Part shown: piece after piece, positions 37,427 through 54,647 of the stretch | Layout: each line of letters opens with the position of its first letter | How positions within the stretch are numbered: position 1 is the first letter of the stretch | Assembly: GCA_017871115.1 (NCBI GenBank) | Contig: JAFCIZ010000002.1 | Location: forward strand, 2,563,501-2,627,500 | Direction of reading: 5' to 3' | Length of the DNA stretch: 64,000 bases | Source of the DNA: Cunninghamella blakesleeana | Lineage: Eukaryota > Mucoromycota > Mucoromycetes > Mucorales > Cunninghamellaceae | Notes under the pieces: model-generated | What the model was told of the DNA's origin: nothing | What the model saw: only the letters and a program-made list of their open reading frames with translations | The model's database searches: none | Program-made: the position numbers and the translations under genes

Positions 37427-37930
37427 ATGATCAATACTGTATTGCTTCGCCCTTTTTCAACAATAATAAAAGATTCATCTATTATTATAACAAGATCACT
37501 AAGGTATAAATCCACTAAACCCTTTAATAATCTATCCACTACCACTACTAAAACTTCTGACAAGAAAAAACTAGATTGGAAACCGATCAAAAGGGTATCG
37601 AGAGATACTATGGATAAAATAAGAACTCTTAATAAATTGGTAAATAAAATAATAATAATAATAACCACAATAATAACATTATATAATTTTAATATTTTTT
37701 TATAACAACTATCATTCTAATAAATAAATTATATATATGAACAGAAACCTGACCAATATAACACAGTAACTTTGGCTACAGAATTCAAGATATCAACTGA
37801 AGCCGTCAGAAGAATATTGAAATCCAACTTTAGACCCGATACAAATATTGCAACTCGACAAGAAAAAAATCGATATGCTGCTATGGGATTAAGAAAATTA
37901 GAATTTAAGAATCCGAATAAAAAACCTTGA
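37427..37930 (+). CDS. RRG9: RRG9/neugrin-family mitochondrial protein
   Basis: Two exons (37427-37639, 37745-37930) give 132 residues. The N-terminus is rich in Arg, Ser and Thr with no acidic residue before position about 16, as in a mitochondrial presequence. The family core is visible: DWKPIKRVSRDTMDKIRTLN, then EFKISTEAVRRILKSNFRP, a helix-turn-helix-like segment found in yeast Rrg9 and animal neugrin. Those proteins support mitochondrial genome maintenance or 16S rRNA handling. The protein is shorter than yeast Rrg9 (214 aa) but covers the conserved part. The terminal segment NRYAAMGLRKLEFK also fits. Confidence 0.8.
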
Positions 37931-38541
37931 TACATTTATTCATCTTGATCGATTGATCAAAAGGTTAGATTAAAATGTTTTATCATTGTATTAAGGTAAA
38001 ATAATAATAATAATAAAAATAGAATAAAATGGTGTTATTTTATTTTGATTTTCATATTGCAGTTTTTTAATACATACATACATTAAATAAATAAATAAAT
38101 AAGCATTATCACTAATATATATAAATTAGATTTATTAATATTATTTTATTACAGATTATTATTGTTATTCTCATTATTAGTATTATTATTAATATTATTG
38201 CTATTATTTGCAAGGTAAAAGGGGATACTAATAATGGCGGTTGATATATGTATAATGAAAAAGATGATAATGATAATACTATACAACAATGAATCGTTTC
38301 GGAATTCTACATAAAAAAAAAAAAGGAGAAGGTTAAACAGGATAATGATTCAGGAGCAACCATTGCAACGTAAATAAAAAGACAACACCTCCTAATGGAA
38401 AAAATCTTTTTACAATAGTAATGAAAAAGTGGTCTGTGCGTTTTCTCTTTTTATACTTGAACTTGGTCTTTTTTTTTTAAAGGTCCGTAGTATATATATA
38501 TATATCAGACGTAGAGGTCAAATATAGTAACTTACGTGTAT

Positions 38542-38577
<36 letters not shown>

Positions 38578-39051
38578 CCCTTTCCATCAATTATTTTATT
38601 ACATGATTTTTCCCTTCCTTTTTTTTCTATTTATAATAAAAGCTATCGGCAAAAATTCTTTTCCGTTCCATTTTGATTGGGTTTTTTTAAGCTTCAATGA
38701 ATCTAGATGATAAAGATAATGCTTAGTTAAAAAAAATAATAACAATAATAACAAAATAAATGCGTATTTGTAAATATATATATTTGAAAAAATAGAGGTA
38801 TAAATAGAATACTTTTAGTCTCCTTTGTTATTTTTTAATCATTTCGTAGCTTTTGTATTGTTTACTCCTCTTCATTTTATTTTATTTTTTCTATCCAACC
38901 TAAACTTTAACAATTCATTTTAAAAAGCGTATTTCATTATTATTTCATCCTCTCTTCCTTCTTTTTTTTTTTTTTTCAGAAATATATATATATACATATT
39001 AAAAATTAATTTCAATTAATATCAACTTTTTTTTTTTTTAAAAAAAAAAAA
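37931..39051. other. 1.1 kb intergenic interval with (CT)n tract
   Basis: It holds a (CT)n microsatellite followed by C6 at 38543-38580, purine/pyrimidine strand asymmetry in the 38440-38640 stretch, and T-rich DNA before the chitin synthase start. A short inverted repeat (TTGATCGATTGATCAA) lies about 20 bp downstream of the RRG9 stop. No gene seen. Confidence 0.5.
38543..38580 (+). repeat. (CT)n microsatellite
   Basis: About sixteen CT units followed by a C run, in the putative promoter of the chitin synthase gene, roughly 0.5 kb before its start codon. CT-rich promoter tracts are common in fungi; function here is unknown. Confidence 0.85.
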
Positions 39052-42000
39052 ATGGAACGACAAAATGAAAGAATCAAAAATATTAAAGGTGAGTTATCAT
39101 TACGGCGAACCAAATCATTAAGTCGACCAGAACGTCGAAAACCACGTCAAAGTTTTTTTCGTTCTACATCTATTACAACTCAACTTCCTTATCAACAACA
39201 AGAAATTTCATCATTGCGTTTTCATCATCCTCCACCTCAAGAACTAGATGAAAAAGATGAAGAAGAAAGAATTCCTTATCAGCAACCTTTGTCTGAACAT
39301 TTATCGAATGAATTAGAAAAACATAAAAAAGAACAACTAAGAAAATCACATCATTTACATTTATTATTAAAACAAGATTTAAATAAAATTGGTGATGACA
39401 AAAACGGGTATATGTCTTATTCACTTCAACAGCAACATCGCGAAGATGTAGAAAATTCAAAATCTGGATGGTGGGCCTGGTTTGCTTTCATAGCCACGTG
39501 TTGTATTCCAAGCTATTTTATTCGAGGCTGCTTAAAAAAATCAAATGTAAGAATGATTCAAGCTTGGAGGGAAAAGGTAAATAAATAAATAATATTTATG
39601 CTTAGCAAAGTAAATAAATGGATACAAATTAGGATATATTTATATCTAATTTTATATATTTTTCCTTTTTTATATCATTCATTTATCCTTTTTTCTACCT
39701 TTTAGCTGACACTTTGTTATATCATCCTCTTTTTATGCTTAATCTTGGCATATCTTTCTTATGGTTTAGGACGTACAATATGTCCAGAAGTAGGTGATAG
39801 TTATCCTTATACTACGAATAATGGGACCACTGGTGAACGAATAATTATAAATCCTGTCAATATGAATCATTTTTCTATTTTTGGTCACCTTTATCCTGTA
39901 AGTGTCGTTCAGCCTTTTTTTCAATCCTATGGCCTTAATTTAACTCTCGATTATGGTTCAGTCGATTTAGGCCCTATCTTTAATGGAGATATCTTTAATG
40001 ATTGCGATATTTATCTCTCAAGAGGTTTATATAGAACAACTTTAGATCCTTGTCGGGTAACTAATCCTTATGGTAAAAAAAATAATTTAAATAAAATATT
40101 TACTATATATGTATAAATTAAGTTTTAAACTCAATTTTTTTTTTTTTAACTCTCTTTTCGCTTTTGCTTTCTTTTATATTTAAAAAAAATGAACTCTAGG
40201 TGGTCTTTTACGAACTAATAATGGTACCTGTTTACCTTTAGCAGAATTAAATAAACTATATAAACCTATCGATAATATTAATTTCGAGTGGGATGATTTT
40301 AGTAATCCTTTACCATATTCAGATTTAGTATTATTGGGAAATAATGGTAATATAAACTATGTAAAATAAATTTGTCAAAGAAATATATTGTTTTTATTAT
40401 TATTATTATTACCAACACCTTCTCTTTTTTTTTTTTATCCATCTATTTATTATAGTTGTTAATCTTACAAGATATTTTAATAATTATAGTCCAACCATTT
40501 TTGGAGAACGGATACACCATATATTAAACTCGTCCATCAATAGAGACGCGTCTTATGGCATGCTTTATTATCCAGAAGGAAACGATGCTATGGATTGTAT
40601 CAATGCTATATTCACCGTAGGTGTGATGCAAACGGATACAGATGGATGCATTGCTTCTAGCATTATTACCATTTTGATCTTTTCTGTTGTGGTGACAACT
40701 ATGGCAATTCGTTTTATTATTGCACTTTTATTTCAATGGTTTATCTCAAGACGTTTAGTAAAACCTGGTGGACGGTCCAATTGGTTATGGGCATGGCGTT
40801 CTGTACAAGGTGGAAATAGTAATCCCGATAATCATATCCGAAACCCTATCATTACGTATCATTCCTCTCATCTTCCAGCATTACCACCTTTCCAACAACA
40901 ACATATTTTATCATCATCTACTCATCCATCTTCATCTATTTATCAATTGCCAACTTATCATAATAATAACAATAACCCAACAAATAGAACTTCTACACTT
41001 TTTAATACATCTCAATCTAATATTCATCTTCACCCCTCTTCTATTTCTATCCATAATCACAGTACTCATAGATTATCTGCACCTATTCCATCTCATCATT
41101 ATCCTTCTTCCTCTTCTTCTGCAAATCCATCACTTTCCAATATAAATACTAATAATAATAGTAATATACTTCAAATTCCTTCTTCTCCTAATCTCCTTTT
41201 ACCAGATAGTTCTATTCATTTACGCCCTACTTCTGTACCTTCTACTTTTCGTCCTTCTCAACAGCTAGTCAATACACCTTCATCTATTCATTCACGTATT
41301 ACCCCTTCTCATATTGGATCTCATAGTTCTTTATCTATATCAAATCACTCAACTAATAGTACAACCAATTCTGAAAATAATAATACTAATAATGCTTCTA
41401 TTGTTGAAACAGAATTATATACTTGTATGTTAGTCACCTGCTATTCAGAAGGCGAAGATGGTTTAAAAACAACCTTGGATAGTTTAGCAGAAACAACTTA
41501 TTCAAATAAACGCAAGGTAAAGATAAATAAATAAAGTATAAATAAATAAAAATGTAAATAACGTAGATTGTAAATATCGTAAAAGAAAATAATAATAACA
41601 ACAATTTATACTTAAAATTATTATTCTCTCTATTTTTTTTTATTTTTGTTATTTTTTTTTTTTTTAAAAAAAAAAAATAGATCTTTTTTATTATTGCAGA
41701 TGGTAATATTATTGGTGCTGGAGAATCGAAATCAACTCCTGATATTGTTGTAGATATGATGGATATTCAACCTGATTTAGCTGATCCAAAACCCATGAGT
41801 TATCTTGCTATTGCTGATGGTGAAAGACAATTAAATATGGCTAAAGTAGTAAGTTTAGATTAAAGTTTCATAAAAATAAAATTATATATATAAGGGAATA
41901 TGAAATAGTAATATATATTGGGCAATTGATCAACTAAATGTTTATATTATTGTTATTTTTATTTTATTTCAAATTCGAATTTTAGTATGCTGGTCATTAT

Positions 42001-43630
42001 AAAAAGGTGCCTTGTATTACTATTGTAAAATGTGGTACTCCTGAAGAACAAGATTCTCCAAAACCTGGTAATAGAGGAAAACGTGACTCTCAGGTAATAT
42101 AATTAAAAGAAAAAAAGAGAGTAGGTAGAAAATAAATGTTAATTCAAATCAACTAATTTAATTTATTATTTTGTTTTATTTTTATTGATTTTTTTAGCTT
42201 ATCTTAATGTCCTTCTTCCAAAGAGTAATATTCAATGATAGATTTTCAGAATTAGATTATGATTTATTTTGGAAAATGACTTTATTAATGGAAGGTGTTA
42301 CCCCTGATAAGTTTGAATTGGTATTAATGGTTGATGCAGATACAAAAGTGCTTCCAAATTCATTAACTTACATGGTGGCAACAATGGCAAATGACATTAC
42401 TATTATGGGATTATGTGGTGAAACAAAAATAGCTAACAAGACAACTTCCTGTAAGTATTTTTTTTTTTTTCTTTCACCTCCTTTTTTTTAAAAAAATAAA
42501 ATAAAATAACCATGGTGATAATATCAACAATGACAAACAATAATTCTCGTTTTATTAATTCCTTTTTATTTTTATTTTTCATTTGAAATAATAATAATTA
42601 GGGGTGACGGCTATTCAAGTATTTGAATATTATATTTCACATCATTATACAAAGGCATTTGAATCTTTATTTGGTATTGTGACATGTTTACCTGGTTGTT
42701 TTAGTATGTACCGTATCAAAGCACCCAAAAATGGTGGATGGGTTCCTATTCTAGCCAATCCCGATATTATTATGGAATACAATCAAAATGAAGTCAAGAC
42801 ATTACATGAGAAAAATTTATTATTATTAGGTGAAGATCGGTTTTTATCCACTTTAATGTTAAGAACGTTTCCTAAACGACAAATGATGTTTGTACCTCAA
42901 GCCTTATGTAAAACCGTAGTCCCTGATACTTTTTCTGTTTTATTATCTCAACGTCGACGCTGGATTAATTCTACAGTGCATAATTTAATGGAGTTGGTCT
43001 TTGTTTCCGATTTATGTGGCATTGGGTGCCTTTCTATGCAATTTTCTATTTTAATTGACTTGGTTGCTACTTTGGTCTTACCTGCTGCTGTGTTCTTGGC
43101 TCTTTACCTTATCATTTCGGCTATCGTAACAAGGCACCCTCAATGGTTATCAATTGCTCTTTTATTGGTTGTACTCGGTTTACCTGCGATTTTGATTATT
43201 ATGACAACTCGAAAAGTAATTTATATCTTTTGGATGATCAGTAAGTGCTTTATATATATATTAAAGAAAAAATAAATAAATACAAAAGTAAAAAAAAGAT
43301 ACATATAATTCATTTTATTGATTGTTACTTTTCTTTTTTAATTTTAAATCAGTTTATATTATTGCTTTACCAATTTGGCAACTTGTATTACCTATCTATT
43401 CATTTTGGCATTTTGATGATTTTTCATGGGGAACAACAAGAATAACAGAAGACGAAAAGAATGAAAAGAAAAAAGGAATAGAGCATCATGATTCGATATC
43501 AGGTGTATTTGATCCTTCTCGATTAGTTATGAAGAAATGGGAAGATTGGGAAAATATTCATGGGTCAGAAAGACAAACTCGGTTATCCCATCTTGTTGAT
43601 GCAAAGGATTCTAATGCAACTGTAAATTAG
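39052..43630 (+). CDS. CHS: Chitin synthase, class IV (Chs3-like)
   Basis: Nine exons (39052-39576, 39706-40072, 40200-40346, 40456-41516, 41681-41848, 41986-42093, 42198-42450, 42602-43240, 43353-43630) give 1181 residues, normal for class IV. Order: a cytosolic, charged N-terminus; two membrane helices (near [17 protein letters not shown] and [19 protein letters not shown]); an extracytosolic loop with N-glycosylation sites; a third helix; a 200-residue Ser/Asn/His-rich insertion (about 40840-41400); and the GT2 catalytic domain. That domain contains [37 protein letters not shown] and QRRRWINST (QRRRW at 993-997), and is followed by a C-terminal helix bundle. It polymerises UDP-GlcNAc into chitin at the plasma membrane. 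There is no myosin head and no DEK domain. Chs3-type enzymes depend on regulated Golgi-to-surface traffic. Confidence 0.94.
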
Positions 43631-43639
43631 GAAACCAAA

Positions 43640-43688
<49 letters not shown>

Positions 43689-44476
43689 TTAATTAATATA
43701 AGTATCCATACACAGTTATCTTTATTATCATGGTTTGCTTTTGTACTATATAGACACTTAATATATGTATTTATTTTATTATTTTAATGATTGTATTATT
43801 AAGACTATAATTTTTTTAAAAAAATAAAACAAATCACAGCAAAAGAAAAAAAATAATAGAGAAAGAAAAAAATGTATACCTGATATAAAAAAAATACTAC
43901 AAGAAAATAAGAAAGAGAGGGTGTATTTAGTAGAATTGGTCATACTATTAAACCTTTTTCCCAGTGTTGAATTGAATCTTTTGAGTACATTTTTCACTTA
44001 TTTTATCTTTAAGTAGAATGTTAATTTATTAAAAAACAAAATATAAATATGTAGTAAATCAATTAATTTAAACATCATTTATATTTGTAATCTCAACAAC
44101 ACTAATAATACATTTTAAAGAACTACTTATTATGCTTAACAGAGTTGAAGGATTGAAAAATCCTAGTGTCCTTCTTTTTTTTGTAGTTATAAATATATTT
44201 ACGTTTCCATGCTGTCAAATTACATTTGTTTATTAAAACTATAAAAGGTATACAAAAAAAGCAAAATAAATGAAAAAATCTAAAATAGAAAGGTTTAACA
44301 AAAAATCCTTTCTCTCTTTTTTTTTTAAAGTGTATATAAAATTAATATACATATTTGGTGGATAATGAATCGAAATAATTGTAATAAAAATAGTAATATG
44401 AATAAAAATAGCAATAATAATAAAATGAATTATATATATATAGTAAAAAAAAATTATAAATCTGCAGTCTAATTTT
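43631..44476. other. Convergent 3' intergenic interval
   Basis: A TA microsatellite starts about 20 bp after the chitin synthase stop (43651-43686). The rest is AT-rich with no gene signal. It is shared as 3' flank by the chitin synthase (+) and PMR1 (-) genes. Confidence 0.5.
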
Positions 44477-48858
<4,382 letters not shown>

Positions 48859-49194
48859 TCTTTCCTTTCTTTATAGCGTTTTATAAAATAAAAAAATAGT
48901 ATAAATAATATAATACACTAATAAAGGAAAGAAAATGGATATAAAAAATAAACGAAAGAATATAATGAAGTTAAAAAAGTGTAGCAGTAGAGAGAAAAGA
49001 GAATTAAAAAAATAGAAAAAAAATCAATTTAAAAATTTCTCGCTATTAATTTTTTAAAAAATTGAGTTTGAAAATGCTTTTTAAAAAAAATCACGTTTTT
49101 TTATTTTTATCTTCTCTTCCTCAACCTTTATTTCTTCCCCAACTTTAATTTTTTTTGTTCTTAAAAATAATAATAAAAGAATAAACGTTTTATT
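48859..49194. promoter_or_regulatory. Shared promoter region of PMR1 and THI6
   Basis: 336 bp between two divergent start codons. It contains purine-rich DNA next to PMR1, the stretch AATTTTTTAAAAAATTGAGTTT near 49048-49069 and a pyrimidine-rich run (TCTTCTCTTCCTC) about 80 bp before THI6. I looked for the conserved TPP-aptamer elements (CUGAGA and GCGGAG-type segments) and saw none. Confidence 0.4.
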
Positions 49195-51344
49195 ATGCCT
49201 AAACCTAAATGTATAGATTGTACTTTATATTTAGTAACAGATAGTTTACTAGTTCCTAGCGGTACAACCTTATTAGAGCAAGTAGAAAAAGCTATCCAAG
49301 GTGGTGTTACAATTGTACAATTAAGAGAAAAGAATTTAGATACTGGACCTTTTATTTCCTTAGCCAAAGAAATGAAAATACTTACATCGAAATATAATAT
49401 TCCTCTTATTATTAATGATCGTGTTGATGTTGCTCTAGTGGTCGATGCTGATGGAGTTCATATTGGCCAAGATGATATGTCTTTAAAAGAAGCTCGTAAA
49501 ATACTCGGTCATGATAAAATTATTGGTGTCTCATGTAATAATATAATTGAAGCTAAAGTAGCAATTGAAGGAGGTGCGGATTATCTTGGTATTGGAGCTG
49601 TATGGGATACTACAACGAAAAAATTAAAAAAAGACCCTCTTGGTATTGCTGGCATTCGAAGTGAGTAATAACAATAATAAAATATAATGATGGATAGCAA
49701 ATAATAAAAGATCGATTTTTTTAATCTAATCTTTTTAAATCTTTTTTTTTTTTTTAACCTCCCGAAATATAGGTATGTTGGAAACTATTAATGATGTCGA
49801 TCGTCATATCCAAAGTGTAGCTATTGGTGGTATCAATCTGAAGAATGCTCAAGAATTAATAACTGGATCTGCTTTACCTACTGGTTTAGCATTAGACGGT
49901 TTAGCTATTGTTTCCGCCATTATTGCTTCCCCTGATCCTAAATCAACCTGTGAAGAATTTATTAAAATTATAAAAGATAGTCTAATCCAAGCGCGCAGTC
50001 TTTGCAAGGATAGGGAATGTTACATCTTAGATAAATTACTTGATTCTGCTGCACGCATTAGAAAAAAGACACCTATGGTTCATCATATTACGAGTAATGC
50101 AAATATATATTTATATTTAGAGTTAAGTTATATTTTATTATTTATTACTCACTGTTATCACTACTTTTTATATTATTTTATCTTATTTATAATTATATAT
50201 ATCTAACTACAAAGATAATGTTGTCATCAATGATAATGCCAATGCAACCTTGGCTGTTGGTAAGTATTCTTTCTTTCTTTTTTTTTTTTTTTTTTTTAAA
50301 AAAAAAGGATAAATGATATGATCCTATTCTATTTATTTGTACTTATTTTTTTACTAAATAATTTATTTTAGGCGCATCACCAATCATGTCAACCAATCGA
50401 GCAGAAATGGAAGAATTAGCAGCTGTTAATGGAGCTATGCTATTAAATATGGGTACATTAAATGATATTGATACAATGATCCTTGCAGCGCAAGCCAATG
50501 CTAGACATGGTAACCCTGTTATATTAGATCCCGTTGGCGGTGGTGCCACTACTTTTCGTAAAGAGACTGTTCAAAGATTTATCAATGGAGGTGATTTAAC
50601 AATTATTAAAGGCAATGCAGGTGAAATCTTATCTTTAGCTAATCGGGGTGGTCGTAGTAGAGGGGTTGACTCTGTAGGTGGTGTTGATGAAGAAAATGCA
50701 AAAAATGCCGTTAAAGAATTAGCTCAAAAATATAGTAAGCTGTCTTCCCGTTCTTTTTAAAAGAATAACATAAAAATAATATAATTATATGCTCATATAT
50801 ATAATATGTTTACATAGAATGTGTGGTGGCAATGACTGGTGCTACTGATTATGTATCCGATGGTCGTATTACCTATGCAATTGATAATGGTGTCCCATTA
50901 TTGGAATCAATTACTGGTAGCGGCTGTATGGTTTCATCTATAGTTGCTTGTTTTGCTTCTGGTAAAATTAAAACTTTAATGTTAAGTCATATATTTTTAT
51001 ATTTAATCTTTTTTAATTTTTTTGTTTTTTATTTTATTTTTTTAGTAAATCGGGAAGATTATTTACTCGCAACGATTGCTGGGTAGGAAATGGAGAAAAG
51101 TATAAATATAAAATAAAAATGAGTAAAAAATGAATGGTAATAATAATCCTATTTAATATATATATATATGTATATATATACATATAGTATTCTTACAGTA
51201 AACATTGCTGCAGAAATAGCTGTATTAAGAAATGACGTTAAAGGACCAAGTACTTTTAGATCGGCATTGATCGACGAATTATATAATGTTACCAAATCAC
51301 CCGAGATTTTACAAAAAAATGCGAAGCTTAGACATATTTACTAA
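49195..51344 (+). CDS. THI6: Bifunctional thiamine phosphate synthase / hydroxyethylthiazole kinase
   Basis: Seven exons (49195-49660, 49773-50093, 50215-50259, 50372-50734, 50818-50961, 51046-51082, 51188-51344) give 510 residues. The N-terminal half is ThiE-like: LYLVTDS, QGGVTIVQLREKNLDT, PLIINDRVDVALVVDADGVHIGQDDM, GADYLGIGAVWDT and SVAIGGIN. It joins HMP-PP and HET-P to thiamine phosphate. The C-terminal half is ThiM-like: VHHIT, VVINDNANATLAVGASPIMS, NPVILDPVGGGAT, IIKGNAGEI, the substrate-binding Cys context and the conserved ESITGSGC. It phosphorylates hydroxyethylthiazole. This fusion order is the fungal arrangement. The 45-nt third exon follows an AAG acceptor, and that choice restores HHITNNVVIND. 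THI20, which supplies HMP-PP, lies 5.4 kb downstream on the other strand. Confidence 0.96.
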
Positions 51345-51880
51345 TTAGAAAATATTCATTTTAAACCAAATTTATGATATAATAATGAAAATATTAAAAT
51401 AAAAATCAACAAACAAATAAAATTATGCAAATTTGTCATCGATCGATTAATATTGCTTTTCCTTCGATTTCAATAATGTCTGTTTTATAATAATGTGCTA
51501 AACCCTAAATTAAATACTCCATTGTCAAAATGAATACATTTTTTTAGATTCCGCTAACCAATTAAAGAAAAAGTAAATGCAAAGGCTGTCGATCCTGAGT
51601 TTAGCAAATTGTAAACACACATTTTTAACCTTTATGATCTTTTTTGCTTTACATTATTCAAAGACCTGCATAACTGGGAAATATTTTTTACCCTAATTAT
51701 TTCCTAGATAAGATGAAATATATTTTTTTTTTATCGTTATTATTATCGTTGTATCAAACAAAAATAATTAATTACATCTTTCTCAATTTTTCTTTTTTCT
51801 TTTTTCTTTTTTTATCGTTATTGTTAATTTTCCTTTTTAAATTATATATATTCCACAAAACAAATTATAAAAAATATAAT
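51345..51880. other. Intergenic with possible gene remnant
   Basis: Unlike most spacers here, parts of this interval have codon-like composition. On the minus strand, a TTTAG acceptor is followed by 22 sense codons and a stop (51504-51436). On the plus strand, a short frame ending near 51612 reads V-N-A-K-A-V-D-P-E-F-S-K-L-stop. Neither can be joined to further exons. The last 100 bp are T-rich leader DNA of the MFS gene. Confidence 0.35.
51436..51504 (-). pseudogene. Possible orphan terminal exon or gene fragment
   Basis: After an ATTTAG acceptor at 51510-51505, the minus strand reads 22 residues of mixed composition (GLAHYYKTDIIEIEG then KAILIDR) and a TGA. It resembles a real last exon in composition, but I could not find a matching upstream exon before the divergent MFS gene begins. 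It may be a relic or chance. Confidence 0.25.
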
Positions 51881-52618
51881 ATGTCTATCAAAAATTTATT
51901 TAGTATATATTTAAAAAAGCCCAATCCAAATATAGATAATAAATCACTAGAAGAGGAGAATCAAGGTAGTAATATTAACGGGATCAAAAATGCCACTAAT
52001 GATTTTACAATATTAAAGGTCAACAAAGTTCAATCCACCACCGTTGTAACAGATGATAAAAAAGTTGAAGAAGATGAAAAATCTAATTATTTAAGATCTC
52101 GTAATATATCGCCAAGCAACAATGATGATCAAGACTTATTACCTTATTCTATATTTTCAGATAAAAAAAAGAAGTGGATTGTTTTCTTAGTTGCCATAAC
52201 AAGTTTTATTTCGCCACTATCAGCAAATATTTATTTTCCACTTTTAAAAACTATATCTAAAGTAAACTTAATTAATTATTTATAAAATAAGATCAATGAG
52301 TTGCATTTAATTATATATTAACAAAATTTTATTGTATTGTATTTTTTTTAATAAAAAAAGGAGTTAAATACATCAATAGATCTAATTAATTTAACTATAA
52401 CCGTATATATGATATTTCAAGGAATATCACCGTCTTTTTGGGGTGCAATAAGTGATGTCTGGGGAAGAAAACCAGTGTATATATTAACTTTGACCATTTA
52501 TATGCTTTCATGCATTGGGTTAACTTTTACACCAAATTTTATTTCTTTATTGATGCTACGTATGTTACAAGCTTTTGGGTCTAGCTCTACTATTGCTGTT
52601 GGTGCTGGAATTATAGGT

Positions 52619-52670
<52 letters not shown>

Positions 52671-54377
52671 ATGTGTATGCGTTCATGCATTTTATTATTT
52701 GCTTTGATACTTTAATTTAACTTAATTAATTTATACTATTCTTTATTTTAAATTAAATACATAGGCGATATTGCTGTACCATCAGAGCGTGGGGGATATA
52801 TGGGGATGTATTCTTTAGGTATTATGACAGGTAAAATCAATAATTTGAGATTTTATTATAATCTATTGAAGTATATTAAATTTTTTTTTAATGATAATAA
52901 TGGATGCAGGGCCGATTCTTGGCCCATTACTCGGTGGGATCATATCATCTAATATAGGATGGAGGTAAAATGAATAAGTTTATCGCTAAATAATAACAGA
53001 AAATAGCAATAGTAATAATAATTAATAATAGATAAATTATAAATAACCATTTATATATAGATGGACATTTGGAATTCTTAGTATATTTAGTGGATGTGTA
53101 CTATGCATATTGATATTTTTTTTACCTGAAACACTAAGATCCCTTGTTGGAAACGGATCCATATATGTAAACCCAACTTCAAAACGATGTATTCTTAGTT
53201 TTAAACAAAAGAATAAAAAGCAAACAATCAATCAAGAAGGTGATAATTGTGTGAATAAAGATGCAATAATTGATAATGATGTATATTCTACTTCCAGTAC
53301 TTTACAGCAGCAACAAAAGAAAGAAAACAGATTTTGCGCTCTACCTAATCCATTAAATTCTTTGATTTATTTTAAAGAAAAAGATGCATGCGTTGTACTT
53401 TTATATAACGCATTTCAATATGCCGGTTTTTATTGTGTCTTGACAAGTATTAGTCCTTTATTTACAAAAACTTATCAACTAAATGAATTTCATATCGGAC
53501 TTTGCTTTTTAGCAAATGGGATAGGGTCTTGCTTTGGTTCCTTTATTTCTGGTAAATTATTAAATTGGAATTTTGTTCATATAGCCAAAAAAATGGGATT
53601 AAAAGAACATGAAATAAAAAGGTAAATGATGGATATTAAGGAAAAAAAAAAAGAAGAGTGAAAGAAAAATAAAGAGTAGAAGAAAGTTTGTTAATCATAA
53701 TATCCTTATGTAAATTATTAAAACCCTCTCCATTACTATTCTCCAGGGGAAAATTGTTACCAGATTTTCCAATTGAACAAAGCCGCATGAATTTATTGTG
53801 GATATACAATCTCTTGTTTTCTGTTTCTATGTGTTTATATGGATGGTTTATTCGCATGAAATTTCCTTTACCTGTAGTTCTTTTATTACAATTTATATGT
53901 AAATATATATACATATATGTATTAATGGTTATATTGATTTTTATATTTTTATATTTTTTAATATATATATCTTTATTAACTCATTTTTATTTTTTAATAG
54001 TAGGATCATGTTCATCAGCTACTCACAATTCAACCAACACTTTTTTAATTGATTTATTTCCAAATAATTCGGCCGCCGTTGTTGCTTCAAATAACATTGT
54101 CAGGTACGTAGAAAAAAATAAAGTATACATGAAATAAATTAAGACATAGATATATTTGGCTTAATCCTCGTCTGTATTATATATATATAGATGTATATTA
54201 GGTGGTATTAGTGTATCTCTTATTGGTACTGGTATTTCTAGTATTGGTGAAGGTTGGTTATTTACTATCATGGCCATTATTTTATTTGTATCTAGATTAT
54301 TGATCACCATTGAGTTAAAATTTGGTGTTAAATGGCGTATGAAAAGATTAGAAAGAATGAACCAGCAGCTAAAATAA
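51881..54377 (+). CDS. Major facilitator superfamily transporter, DHA1/QDR type
   Basis: Eight exons (51881-52261, 52361-52616, 52765-52830, 52910-52964, 53061-53621, 53747-53898, 54001-54103, 54191-54377) give 586 residues. About 95 hydrophilic residues precede the first membrane helix (WIVFLVAITSFISPLSANIY). The signature loop between helices 2 and 3 is DVWGRKPVYILTLTIY, followed by RMLQAFGSSSTIAVGAGIIGDI (motif B region) and the antiporter-type GPILGPLLGGII (motif C). A long central loop (about 53150-53340) and a second six-helix half follow. Motif C places it with the 12-helix drug:H+ antiporters similar to yeast QDR/TPO proteins. The substrate cannot be read. It sits between two thiamine genes, which is suggestive only. 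The start is the ATG before the soluble domain; an upstream in-frame start at 51713 would add T-rich, chance hydrophobic residues. Confidence 0.88.
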
Positions 54378-54647
54378 AAAAAAAATTGTTATTATTATTA
54401 TTATTGTTATTATTATTATTATTATTTGGCATGAAGTTCGTACTCAATTAATATATTTTAAAAATATATCTATTTTTTATTTTATTTGTTTATTTATTCT
54501 AAAATAAAAATCATTTATGAATGAATATAAAAAAAAAAAAAATCGGGAATGAGAATTGTATTAAAATAATAAATGAAAAGATGAATGAATGAATTAAAAT
54601 AAAAATAATAATAACAAAAATAATACTAATACGTAATAATAAAAAAA

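Noticed and set aside
51713..51880. Upstream in-frame ATG that would extend the MFS protein by 56 residues
   Set aside because: The added part is T-rich leader DNA giving random hydrophobics; the ATG at 51881 starts ordinary protein sequence.
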